Origin: DATDPY01 sp964395765
Lineage (GTDB): Bacteria > Bacteroidota > Bacteroidia > Cytophagales > Cyclobacteriaceae
Assembly: GCA_964395765.1 (NCBI GenBank)
Contig: CAYNCU010000044.1
Location: forward strand, 1 to 22,020
Length of the DNA stretch: 22,020 nt
Reading direction: 5' to 3'
Part shown: positions 8,503 through 16,569 of the stretch, in pieces
How positions within the stretch are numbered: the stretch's first letter is position 1
How the letters are laid out: the number at the start of each line of letters is the position of its first letter
Position numbers and translations under genes: made by a program
Notes under the pieces: model-generated
The model's database searches: none
Told to the model about the DNA's origin: nothing
The model's input: only the letters and a program-made list of their open reading frames with translations

Positions 8503-8534
8503 CAAATATATCTGCCATAAACTGAGGAAACAAA
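8503..8534 (-). promoter_or_regulatory. Bacteroidota-type promoter for tetR (TTTG-N20-TATATTTG)
   Basis: On the minus strand, TTTG (8534-8531) is followed after 20 bp by TATATTTG (8510-8503). This matches the -33 TTTG and -7 TAnnTTTG boxes of the main Bacteroidota sigma factor, with a spacing in the usual 19-21 range. The -7 box ends five bases before the ATG at 8497, so transcription should start at or next to that codon. The mRNA would then be leaderless or nearly so, and the upstream in-frame ATGs would not be transcribed from this promoter. Confidence 0.6.
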
Positions 8535-8681
8535 ATATTCATTAAAAGTTTCCATGGTTTTTTATTCTTTTACACGGACGGATAAAAAATAGGATAGGAG
8601 TAATGTTGAAAAAAATATCTTTTTTGTATACGGATTCCCGTCTTAAAGGTTAACTGAAATAAATAAAATTTGCATTAATAT

Positions 8682-11600
8682 TTATTCGTTCCTGCCGGCT
8701 ATTATCCGCAGGAAACTGGGCAAAACAACCAACAGCAGGGGCAAGGCAAAAATAAAGCCCCCGATCACAGAAATAGCCAGTGGTTGATGAAGCTGGGCGC
8801 CGGCGCCGATACCTAATGCAAGGGGTAACATTGCAGTGATGGCACAAAGGGCGGTCATCAGTTTTGGACGCAAGCGGGTGCTTATCGCAAAAGTAATGGC
8901 TGAGAATGCGTCGTGACTTTCGAGAAATGATTTTTTATATTGTTGATATGTAAATATTGCATTCTCACCGATTATTCCCACGATCATGATCAACCCGGTA
9001 TAACTACCTACATTTAAAGGCGTATTGGTCACAAACAAGGCTACATAACCTCCTGCTACGCCTAATACGGAAATCATAATCAGCAGCAGGGAAGCTTTAA
9101 ATTCCCTGAAGAGAATTAGGGTTACTGAAAATACCAGCAAAATGGCAACTGCCAGGATCGTTAATAGTTCTTTGAATGATTGCTGTTGTTCCTGGTATTC
9201 TCCGGCATACTCAATATAATATCCTTCCGGGAGTGTTATATTTTTATTTATTGACTCCCGGATGTTCCTGATTGCCGTGCCAAGATCAACCTGATTAAGG
9301 CGGGCAGAAACGATTCCGAGATTTTGAAGGTTTTCCCGGTGTATCTCAGCGCTTCCATGATTTATTTCTATGGAGGCCACCCTGCTCAATGGAATGAGGG
9401 AGCCGTCATGAAGAAATATTTTAGTATTTCTGATCCGGTTCACGTCCAGGTCGGTACTGTCGTGGTAAGCGATCCTGAAATTAGGAAGATATTCCCCTTC
9501 GATAACATAGCCTGTAACAATGCCTTCGGTTTCCAGTTCCATTTGATTCTGGATGTCGGCGGGAGTCAGACCGTACTGGGCTGCTTTTACGTAATTCGTT
9601 TTCACATTCACGGAAGGCCCGGCGATGACGATGCCGTGAAATACGTCTTCAAGTCCCGGTATATCCTCAATGAGAGAAGCTATTTTTCTGGAATAATTTT
9701 GCAATACCTGGGCATCGGTACCGAAAATCTTGATCTCGATGGGTTGTACGGAAGTGGTAAGGTCACCCAGCATATCTCCGATCACCTGGCCGAAATCAAC
9801 CCTGACGCCGGGAACCCGGGCTTCTACACGCTGCCGGATATCCTCGATTACTTCGTCAGTTGTTCGCTTCCGCTTATCCGTGAGTTTGATAAGATAATCG
9901 CCGCTGTTGGGTTCCGTAATAAAAAAGCCCATTTCTGCGCCTGTTCGCCTTGAATAGGCAACGACTTCCGGCGTTTGTTCGACAAATTTCTCCACCAGGA
10001 GCACTCGTCTGTCTGAAGCTGCCAGTGAGGATCCCGGAGGTGTATTGTAATCCAGAACAATACTGCCTTCGTCCATGTCAGGAAGAAATCCTGTTTCCAG
10101 GCGAGGGTAGATATAAAAAATTGTCCCGATCAGCAGCAGGACGAAAATAACACTTATATAAGGACGGTGTGTGAAAAATTCAACCCAGGTCTGTCTTTTC
10201 AGGGCGTGACCTTCCCTGTTCCTGTCGGTTCTCCAGGCGGCTCTTTGACCGGAAAGCAAAATATAAATAACAGGCAGGCCCAGCCAGGTAACAAGGAAGG
10301 ATACCGTAAGGGTAATGATCATGGTTTCCGTCATGATCTGGAAATAAGCACCGGCCACGCCGGTCATCAAAGTAAAAGGAAGAAAGATCACAATAGTGCT
10401 TAGGGATGAACCGATCATGGCCGGCAACAGGTAATGGATGGCTTTACTGACAAGTTCCCTTGGCAATATGCCGGGGTTCTCTTCATGGGTACGATGGATT
10501 TGTTCTACGATGACCACCGCGTCATCGATGATGAGTCCGATGGAGGCCACCAGGGCCCCGAGTGTCATGATGTTGAAAGTATAATGAAAGGCATAAAGCA
10601 TTACAATCGTAAACGTCAGGGTTATCGGTACGACGATAAGGAGGGTGATGCCGGCTTTGAATGAACGCAGGAACATGAGGGCCACGACGATGGCAAGCGC
10701 CAGTCCGATCCAGAGGGCATCCTTGACGCTATGTATGGATTGATTGACAAACTCCGCCTGGATGTAATAAGGTTTTATCTTTACGTCTTTCGGTAATACT
10801 TTCTGTAGTTCTTTTACTTTTTGGAGTACTTCATCGGAAGTGGTGATCAGGTTTGCCTCGGGGTGTTTTACAATATTGATCAGTACGCCCTCTTTTCCAT
10901 TGGCATTTATTTTTATATACTGTACCGCTTTTTCAATTTTAACCCGGGCGATGTCTTTCAACAGAACAATTCGTTTACTGTCGTTACGGACAACAATATT
11001 TTCAATGTCTCTTAATTGATGAAAAGAAGCATCGGTTACGCTTAAGTACAGCCGGTTAAAATCGTTGAAAAACCCATTGGATCTTATAAAGCCGTTTTGA
11101 GACAGGACACTCTCTAATTCCTCCGGTGTTATTGAAAGACTGCTCATTTTTTGTTTATCGAGCAGAATCCTGAATTCCTTATCTTTTCCGCCGAGCACCT
11201 GAACAGCGGCCACACCTTCCACCTGAGATAGAAACGGTTTTATGGTATAAACGGCAAGTTTTTTCAGTTCAATCAGGGAGAGGTGGTTACTTTCGAGGGA
11301 ATAGCCCATTACGGGAAGTATGGAAGGATTCATTCTTTCCACGGTGATCTGCGTATTGGGAGGCAGGTCATTCCGGATCTGGTTGATCCTGGATTCAATT
11401 TGCAACTGAGCGGTAATCACGTCCGTTTTCCAACTGAGGAAAGCGGATATTTCGCAACTTCCGCGGCTGGTGGTACTCTTGATGATTTGCATGCCGGGTA
11501 CCTGCTTGATGGCATTTTCAAGGGGCATGGTAATCGTGACCAATGTTTGTTCTTCCGGTAATAAATCGCCATCGGCAATGATTTTTACCTTGGGAAAGGT

Positions 11601-11714
11601 AATTTCAGGGAACAAAGAAGTTTGTATCCTGGAATAGAAAAAAATTCCGCCGAATACAATCACCATCAGGATAAAAAATACAGGTTTTTTAAAGGCGCTG
11701 TAGAAGTTTTCCAT
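8682..11714 (-). CDS. RND efflux inner-membrane pump, CusA/CzcA-leaning hybrid type (system 2)
   Basis: A 1010-residue RND transporter with the usual twofold layout (TM1 near 11-27, first porter domain, TM2-6, TM7 near 520-540, second porter domain, TM8-12). Features shared with heavy-metal efflux pumps are FLPDMDEGSIVLDY after TM7, a Glu in TM10 (E917 in GIIGENAIF) at the place of CusA E939, and RPKLMT followed by a GxGAGxxxxxPLAxxxxGG block (K951 at the place of CusA K984). TM4, however, has the double Asp D397-D398 (LIIDDAVVIVEQ) typical of drug pumps. CusA keeps only one Asp there. Substrate class is therefore open: a metal ion, or an organic compound as in other unclassified RND proteins. 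Its start is 5 bp after the adaptor gene, indicating tight co-transcription. No terminator is visible between its end and tetR. Confidence 0.93.
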   Translation of the reverse strand: MENFYSAFKKPVFFILMVIVFGGIFFYSRIQTSLFPEITFPKVKIIADGDLLPEEQTLVTITMPLENAIKQVPGMQIIKSTTSRGSCEISAFLSWKTDVITAQLQIESRINQIRNDLPPNTQITVERMNPSILPVMGYSLESNHLSLIELKKLAVYTIKPFLSQVEGVAAVQVLGGKDKEFRILLDKQKMSSLSITPEELESVLSQNGFIRSNGFFNDFNRLYLSVTDASFHQLRDIENIVVRNDSKRIVLLKDIARVKIEKAVQYIKINANGKEGVLINIVKHPEANLITTSDEVLQKVKELQKVLPKDVKIKPYYIQAEFVNQSIHSVKDALWIGLALAIVVALMFLRSFKAGITLLIVVPITLTFTIVMLYAFHYTFNIMTLGALVASIGLIIDDAVVIVEQIHRTHEENPGILPRELVSKAIHYLLPAMIGSSLSTIVIFLPFTLMTGVAGAYFQIMTETMIITLTVSFLVTWLGLPVIYILLSGQRAAWRTDRNREGHALKRQTWVEFFTHRPYISVIFVLLLIGTIFYIYPRLETGFLPDMDEGSIVLDYNTPPGSSLAASDRRVLLVEKFVEQTPEVVAYSRRTGAEMGFFITEPNSGDYLIKLTDKRKRTTDEVIEDIRQRVEARVPGVRVDFGQVIGDMLGDLTTSVQPIEIKIFGTDAQVLQNYSRKIASLIEDIPGLEDVFHGIVIAGPSVNVKTNYVKAAQYGLTPADIQNQMELETEGIVTGYVIEGEYLPNFRIAYHDSTDLDVNRIRNTKIFLHDGSLIPLSRVASIEINHGSAEIHRENLQNLGIVSARLNQVDLGTAIRNIRESINKNITLPEGYYIEYAGEYQEQQQSFKELLTILAVAILLVFSVTLILFREFKASLLLIMISVLGVAGGYVALFVTNTPLNVGSYTGLIMIVGIIGENAIFTYQQYKKSFLESHDAFSAITFAISTRLRPKLMTALCAITAMLPLALGIGAGAQLHQPLAISVIGGFIFALPLLLVVLPSFLRIIAGRNE

Positions 11715-11719
11715 TCCTT

Positions 11720-12643
11720 CTATTGAATAACTTTGACTGACATTGTATCGGGTACCGCATAATTTCCTGAAACCAGAATTTGATCCTGATCCCTGAAATC
11801 AGGACTGATTACCTGTATACTGTCCCTGGTTTGCAAACCGGGCCGGATCACTATTTTAACTGCCGTGGAATCATTGATCATTTTCATGACCCAGAATTCC
11901 GTTTCCGTTTCATTGGTCAGTACGGCGGTCCTCGGCAGTACCTGGGTATCATATTTTGTTTCAAGAGGTAACAAAACCCTGGCCGTAAGGCCTTCAGGGA
12001 CATTCCCGGCATTCCGGACCTTAATATAGACTTTCTGCGTCTGACTGACCGGATCAACCATCGGGCTGATGGAACTTATGATGCCGTCCATGTACCTGTT
12101 ATCGGTAAATTCCAGTTTCAACGGCATAGATTGTTTAACCCGGTTATTCCATTCATAAGGGAGATCAAGAATAAAAACCAGGCTCCCCGTTTCTTTTATG
12201 GACGCCAATGATTCGCCTTCCGCCACAAAATCTCCCTGTTGATGAAATACCTGTGCAATATACCCCCTGGTATCAGCCAGGATTTCCGTGTTACCTTTCA
12301 GTTCAAGACCTCCTGCCAGTTTTGAGGATGACTGATCCAGGACCTTCGCTTCCCTTGTTTTGATCACAAACAAAGTATCTCCGATATAGGATAAGTTCCC
12401 GGTGACACAATTTGCTTTGATAATATATCCGCTGACCGGGGCATTGATTATATGGGATTTTAAATACTGGCTTGTAGCATTCAACTGGGTCACATCACTT
12501 ATATTTCCATGAACAATATTGGTCACCTTTACTTCCTCCGGCACATTAGTTTTGCTTTCTGCATTCTCACCGGTGGAATTGCATCCTGATAATAGTTGTA
12601 AGTAAATAGCCGGGATTAATATACCTGCAATTTTATTTTTCAT
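11720..12643 (-). CDS. Short RND periplasmic adaptor lipoprotein (system 2)
   Basis: A 307-residue HlyD/AcrA-type membrane fusion protein. The N terminus ends in LQLLSGC, a lipobox with lipidated Cys at 21. The first lipoyl half motif is at about 68-95 (APVSGYIIKANCVTGNLSYIGDTLFVI) and the second at about 121-150 (ILADTRGYIAQVFHQQGDFVAEGESLASI). Only about 25 residues separate them, against about 65 in the system 1 adaptor, so the alpha-helical hairpin that normally reaches the TolC channel is almost absent. A beta-barrel domain (about 155-240) and a membrane-proximal domain follow. The gene starts 9 bp after tolC and ends 5 bp before the pump gene. Because the frame is intact and both lipoyl halves are well kept, I read it as a genuinely short adaptor, not a broken gene. 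Confidence 0.88.
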   Translation of the reverse strand: MKNKIAGILIPAIYLQLLSGCNSTGENAESKTNVPEEVKVTNIVHGNISDVTQLNATSQYLKSHIINAPVSGYIIKANCVTGNLSYIGDTLFVIKTREAKVLDQSSSKLAGGLELKGNTEILADTRGYIAQVFHQQGDFVAEGESLASIKETGSLVFILDLPYEWNNRVKQSMPLKLEFTDNRYMDGIISSISPMVDPVSQTQKVYIKVRNAGNVPEGLTARVLLPLETKYDTQVLPRTAVLTNETETEFWVMKMINDSTAVKIVIRPGLQTRDSIQVISPDFRDQDQILVSGNYAVPDTMSVKVIQ

Positions 12644-12652
12644 CTGAGTAGA

Positions 12653-13888
12653 TTAATTCGCAAGATAATTCAATTGATTGACCAGCATGAAGTTTTTGAT
12701 TTTATTAATTGTTTCCTGGTTCTTCAGGTCAATATAATTTTGTATCACAACAAAGTATTGTAATATATCCAGTTGCCCGACGGACAGTAATTTTTTTTCG
12801 GTATCGATCAATCCGTCATAAAACTTCAATTGCGACCGGATCTCGCCGTTTTGATTTTCGATGTCATTCATTAAGGAAAGCAGCTGACGGGATTGTTGAT
12901 CATATTGCCCGGAAAAGAAATTCTTTTCTGTCATGAGATTATCATTTTCCACACGGACTTTATCCACTTTAAATTGCCGGCCACGTCCGTCGTAAATCGG
13001 AATGATCAGGCTCATGCCGATTCCGGCCCCGAAATTCCTATACGGCGATACCACCAGGGAAGAAAGGTAACCGGCATCTGCGTGAAATTGCAAATGCGGT
13101 TTGTACGAGGCAGATATAAGGTCCATCTGATTGACTAACTGAAGGCTGTCAAGGGCATACCGGTTAAAGAATATGGAGTTTTCTTTGGCAGGCAAGTTTT
13201 TCATTTTCAGTTCAGGGGCTTCCAGGTCTACCATTGCTGTATCACCGATGCCGGCTTCATTACGAAGCGACATCAGGTCGGATTTATACTGAAGCCTGGC
13301 ATTATTAACCGACAATTTTTGTTTCTTCAGTTCGGCAATGAAAAGAAGGTAATCATTTCTCTTATAAATATTCGATTGCGTCAGGGACTGCAGAACACTG
13401 TCTTCTTCATAAAATAGATGTAAAATATCCTGGTTGTACTGCCATTGCAGTAAGTCCCCATAAGAAGTAAGGTAAAGATCCGTGATCGTACGGATAAGAT
13501 CTTTCTCTGATATTTTCAATGAGTTTTCCGCGATATTTCGGTTGATAGAAAATGAATTTATGTTGGCAGTCATCTGCCCCTTAAAAAGTACTTCTTTATC
13601 AAAATTGACCAATACCCCGATTTGCTGGCCGTTGGTTATTATTTCATCATAGCCGATCCCGTTAATTATGGGATAATAAAAAGCCTCGTTCTGGGAAGAG
13701 ATCTGTGTCTTTAATCCTGCCCTGAACAGCGAACTGTCAAGTGATGAGAGCTTAAGGTTATTTTTTTGTGCCTGAATGACGGGGCTTTTAAACAGGGCAC
13801 TGTCAATAAAGCCGCTCAAAGAAGATTGAGAATGGACATAGGCAATGGAAATAATTAACAGGAATGAGGTCAGAGAGACCGCTTTCAT
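12653..13888 (-). CDS. TolC-type outer-membrane efflux channel (system 2)
   Basis: A 411-residue outer-membrane efflux protein, first gene of the second RND set. MKAVSLTSFLLIISIAYVHS is a signal peptide, cut before QSSLSG. SLSGFIDSALFKSPVIQAQKN is the opening helix of OEP proteins. The protein has the expected long amphipathic helices (for example DYLLFIAELKKQKLSVNNARLQYKSD) and a conserved SLIIPIYDGRGRQFKVDKV near two thirds of the length, corresponding to the SxPIFxxGxRxxxI element of the system 1 channel. It is somewhat shorter than typical TolC proteins (430-480). It lies 9 bp ahead of the adaptor gene. The leader (13889-14021) is very A/T-rich and has a weak promoter-like match. Confidence 0.88.
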   Translation of the reverse strand: MKAVSLTSFLLIISIAYVHSQSSLSGFIDSALFKSPVIQAQKNNLKLSSLDSSLFRAGLKTQISSQNEAFYYPIINGIGYDEIITNGQQIGVLVNFDKEVLFKGQMTANINSFSINRNIAENSLKISEKDLIRTITDLYLTSYGDLLQWQYNQDILHLFYEEDSVLQSLTQSNIYKRNDYLLFIAELKKQKLSVNNARLQYKSDLMSLRNEAGIGDTAMVDLEAPELKMKNLPAKENSIFFNRYALDSLQLVNQMDLISASYKPHLQFHADAGYLSSLVVSPYRNFGAGIGMSLIIPIYDGRGRQFKVDKVRVENDNLMTEKNFFSGQYDQQSRQLLSLMNDIENQNGEIRSQLKFYDGLIDTEKKLLSVGQLDILQYFVVIQNYIDLKNQETINKIKNFMLVNQLNYLAN

Positions 13889-13909
13889 GGATTAAAAATT
13901 TCAGTGATG

Positions 13910-13943
13910 CAAAATAACGATATAATCCTAAAGAAAATCTCAA
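13910..13943 (-). promoter_or_regulatory. Weak candidate promoter for RND system 2
   Basis: On the minus strand, TTATTTTG (13917-13910) differs by one base from the Bacteroidota -7 box TAnnTTTG. A TTG (13943-13941) lies 23 bp upstream, slightly beyond the preferred spacing. The box ends 21 bp before the tolC ATG, a sensible leader length. In such A/T-rich DNA a match of this quality can arise by chance. Confidence 0.3.
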
Positions 13944-14021
13944 TTAAAAGAAATTAATAAAATGTTAAAATAGATATTTAAAATTATAAAATCAGCGGTG
14001 ATTAACCTGTAAACAGATAAT

Positions 14022-14507
14022 TTACTTCGAAAGGTTCTCATCCACGTTGATCCATGCATTTTCGGGTGTGCCGTCATTATCGATATCGTCACTGAATGTT
14101 TTTGTAAATGTAACATGTAGATTTTGAGTATTCAATCCGAGAACGATTACCAATATCCTTCCCGAAATGCTGCCGGTCAATGTCATTTTATCCCGCTCTG
14201 AATTCATGCTCCAGGTTCCGGTTTCCTGTATACCGAATATCGTACCTGTAAAAGTACTATCCGGTTTAAATTCCGTGGTCCCCGAGTATAATTCAACTAA
14301 GGAGTTGTAGAAGGAATTTGAAATTTCCCCGGCCGTTACCTGCCCGTAACCTTCTTCAATTAAGTACTGTTCAACGGTTTTCCCATATACTGTTGCGCTC
14401 ACCGTGCGTGAGGATATGGCCCATGTTCCGATAAGATAATTGCCCGGGTTGTCCTTTTCCTTGTGACAGGACAAAAAAAGCAATAGAATTAAAAAAGTTT
14501 TCGGCAT
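14022..14507 (-). CDS. Small lipocalin-like lipoprotein
   Basis: A 161-residue predicted lipoprotein. I place the start at the ATG at 14507 because MPKTFLILLLFLSC is a compact lipoprotein signal with lipidated Cys at 14. An upstream in-frame ATG at 14534 would add nine residues before it. The mature part opens with GTWAISSRTVSATV, has TTEFKPDSTFTGTIFG and GTWSMNSERDKMTLTG in the middle, and ends in a DDIDNDGTPENAW segment. The GTW...F-x-x-D-G/S-T-F...GTW pattern is typical of lipocalin-like/DUF-type lipoproteins that are abundant in Bacteroidota. The acidic DIDNDGTPEN resembles a calcium-binding loop, but this is inference. No function can be assigned. The gene is divergent from the MFS gene that follows and is 133 bp from the start of RND system 2 on the same strand. 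Confidence 0.75.
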   Translation of the reverse strand: MPKTFLILLLFLSCHKEKDNPGNYLIGTWAISSRTVSATVYGKTVEQYLIEEGYGQVTAGEISNSFYNSLVELYSGTTEFKPDSTFTGTIFGIQETGTWSMNSERDKMTLTGSISGRILVIVLGLNTQNLHVTFTKTFSDDIDNDGTPENAWINVDENLSK

Positions 14508-14641
14508 TTTTAAGGTTCGAAATAGAGGTATCATAGCTTAAAAAATTTTCATCTAATTTATTCATTCGGAACTTTATCTCAAAAAGAAATAGTGAATACC
14601 GGATATTTTAATAATTTAGGATCCATTTAAATTTTTAAATT

Positions 14642-15976
14642 ATGACATCGGATCTGGCCGTACCGGAATTGGGAGATAACAGGAAAAATCCAGGGGTCCT
14701 TTTACGCTGGCTGGCCCTGGTACTGGTCAGCCTTCCCATGATGGGGAATTATTACATTTATGACAGCATCAATCCCCTTGCCGATATTTTTGTTAAACAG
14801 CTTGGTTTTACCGATGAGAATATCGGCTGGCTGAATTCCAGCTATAGTGTTGCCGCGGTTCTTACCCTGCTCATCGGAGGAATAATTATTGACAGGATCG
14901 GAACAAGAAAATCGATCTTTATATTTTCCGCCTTATGCCTTGGAGGTGCCATGTTAACGGCGGTCGGAGGAAGTCTTGGGATCATCCTGGCGGGTAGAGC
15001 GGTGTTGGGACTGGGGGCAGAATCACTCATTGTTGCCATCACGACTGCCATCGCCAAGTGGTTTAAAGGAAAAGAATTGAGTTTTGCGTTAGGAGTTAAT
15101 CTTACCATAGCCCGGCTGGCATCCGTTGCGGCTGATAACTCACCTTCATGGGCTTCCCGGGCATTTTACCCGCATGGCCCACAACAAAGTGCCAGCGCCC
15201 ATGGACCTTTGCTGATCGCTGTTGGAGCGGGAGTTCTCTGTGTGGCAGGTGCCATCATATATTACTTACTGGAGAAAAGAACTGAAAAAAATTATGTGTT
15301 GGGCAAGGCGGGAGAAATTGATAAACTTAATGTTAATCAAGGCCTTCGTTTCAGCCGATCCTACTGGTTCATCGTCGGACTATGCATCACATTTTATTCG
15401 GCCATCTTTCCTTTCAGGACTTTCGCGATTAAGTTTTTCATGCACACCCATTTCGCCGGCCTCTCACCGGAGCTTGCCCGGGAGTCGGCAGGATTTTTTA
15501 ACAGTATTTTGCCGTTATCCGCCATGATAGCAACACCGATCTTCGGAATCATTGTGGATAAGGTAGGCCGTCGTTCGTTATTTATGATGGTGGGTTCGAT
15601 TCTTCTCATGCCGGTTTACCTGATTATGGCCTATACTCATATAACCCTTTGGATACCGGTGATTATGATGGGAATATCCTTTTCCATGATCCCGGCCGTC
15701 ATGTGGCCGTCGGTGGCTTATATTGTAGATCAAAAGCGATTAGGAACAGGGTATGCCTTGATGACGCTGATCCAGCAGATCGGATTTTTTGCTTTTAACT
15801 GGGCGATCGGATTTGCCAATGATGTTACCGGGGCCGGCGAAAGCAACCCCGGTGGTTATGCGCTGGGTATGTGGATATTTTCAATATTGGGTTTCTTGGG
15901 GTTATTCTTTTCTATCATGCTGAGGAAATCGGAGTCAGGGCCCAATGCGCATGGATTGGAGACTATAAAAGTCTGA
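14642..15976 (+). CDS. MFS transporter resembling MFSD1
   Basis: A 444-residue major facilitator superfamily carrier with about 12 hydrophobic segments. MFS motif A is present between TM2 and TM3 (GGIIIDRIGTRKS, 79-91). GRAVLGLGAESLIVAITTAIAKWFKGKELSFALG and the following TIARLAS closely resemble the corresponding part of animal MFSD1 (GxGGESLxVAxxxxxxxWFKGKELxxxxG...ARIGS), as does WPSVAYIVDQKRLGTGYALM near the C-terminal half. Animal MFSD1 is known as a lysosomal dipeptide transporter. A peptide or amino-acid-related substrate is thus a reasonable guess for the bacterial protein, but not shown. A cytoplasmic loop with basic and acidic residues (about 215-235) joins the two halves. The leader is A/T-rich without a Shine-Dalgarno sequence. 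No terminator follows; the gene runs into a tandem repeat array. Confidence 0.85.
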   Translation: MTSDLAVPELGDNRKNPGVLLRWLALVLVSLPMMGNYYIYDSINPLADIFVKQLGFTDENIGWLNSSYSVAAVLTLLIGGIIIDRIGTRKSIFIFSALCLGGAMLTAVGGSLGIILAGRAVLGLGAESLIVAITTAIAKWFKGKELSFALGVNLTIARLASVAADNSPSWASRAFYPHGPQQSASAHGPLLIAVGAGVLCVAGAIIYYLLEKRTEKNYVLGKAGEIDKLNVNQGLRFSRSYWFIVGLCITFYSAIFPFRTFAIKFFMHTHFAGLSPELARESAGFFNSILPLSAMIATPIFGIIVDKVGRRSLFMMVGSILLMPVYLIMAYTHITLWIPVIMMGISFSMIPAVMWPSVAYIVDQKRLGTGYALMTLIQQIGFFAFNWAIGFANDVTGAGESNPGGYALGMWIFSILGFLGLFFSIMLRKSESGPNAHGLETIKV

Positions 15977-15985
15977 GTTAAAAGA

Positions 15986-16350
15986 TTTCACGCAAAACAC
16001 GCTAGCGTCATGGCGGGGAAACAAGAGGAATGCAAATCTCTCGCCAAGGCAAATCTTATCTCACGCAAAGACGCGAAGGACGCCAAGCAATTCATATCTC
16101 ACGCAAAGGCGCAAAGAGCGCAAAGACAATTCTTATCTCACGCAAAGACGCGAAGGACGCCAAGCAATTCATATCTCATGCAAAGGCGTAAAGAGCGCAA
16201 AGACAATTCTTATCTCTCGCGAAGGCGCAAAAGACGCCAAGGTAATTCTTATCTCACGCAAAGGACGCAAAGGCAATTCTTATGTCATACGAAGGCACAA
16301 AGAGTGCAAAGGCAATTCTTGTCTGACGCAGTGGATACAAAGGTTATAAT
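15986..16350. repeat. Nested minisatellite: 9-bp, 38/39-bp and 77-bp periodicity
   Basis: Starting 10 bp after the MFS stop, the DNA is a run of related units of the form CTCACGCAAAG-(9-mer)-(9-mer)-CAATTCTTAT. Well-formed units lie at 16060-16097 (38 bp), 16098-16136 (39), 16137-16174 (38), 16175-16213 (39), 16214-16252 (39), 16253-16283 (31, one 9-mer lost) and 16284-16320 (37). Degenerate units occur at 15986-16059 and 16321-16350. Each full unit contains 9-bp subrepeats such as GCGCAAAGA. Units alternate in an A-B pattern, so 16060-16136 and 16137-16213 form a 77-bp direct repeat differing at only two positions. CGCAAAG-rich repeats of this kind are found scattered in many environmental bacteria (general knowledge). 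A 116-codon open frame across it is not considered a gene. From 16351 to 16569 I see only A/T-rich DNA. Confidence 0.9.
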
Positions 16351-16569
16351 TTTATTTTGAAGAGATAAAAAGGGAATGATGATAACGTGTTAGAATGAAA
16401 TTTTTTTATTGAAACATATATCATCAAATATTCAAGGCACGTGGTTTTTATTGAAGATTAGAATCATTAATAAATAGCTTCTATCGAAACCTCGCTTTCG
16501 TTCTATTTTCTATTTCCAAAATTAGATTTCCAGACTTCGATCTTCTGTCTTTGAGCTGCAAGTTATATA

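Noticed and set aside
16060..16320. Possible CRISPR array
   Set aside because: Units are contiguous, imperfect and built of 9-mer subrepeats. There are no unique spacers of constant length between identical repeats, and no cas gene is in the window.
16010..16360. A 116-codon open frame across the CGCAAAG-rich repeats
   Set aside because: Repeat units alternate between 38 and 39 bp, so the same DNA is read in different frames in successive units (KDAKDAKQF in one, KTRRTPSNS in the next). A real repeat protein would keep its frame. The product is an Arg/Lys/Gln-rich stretch without a fold signature.
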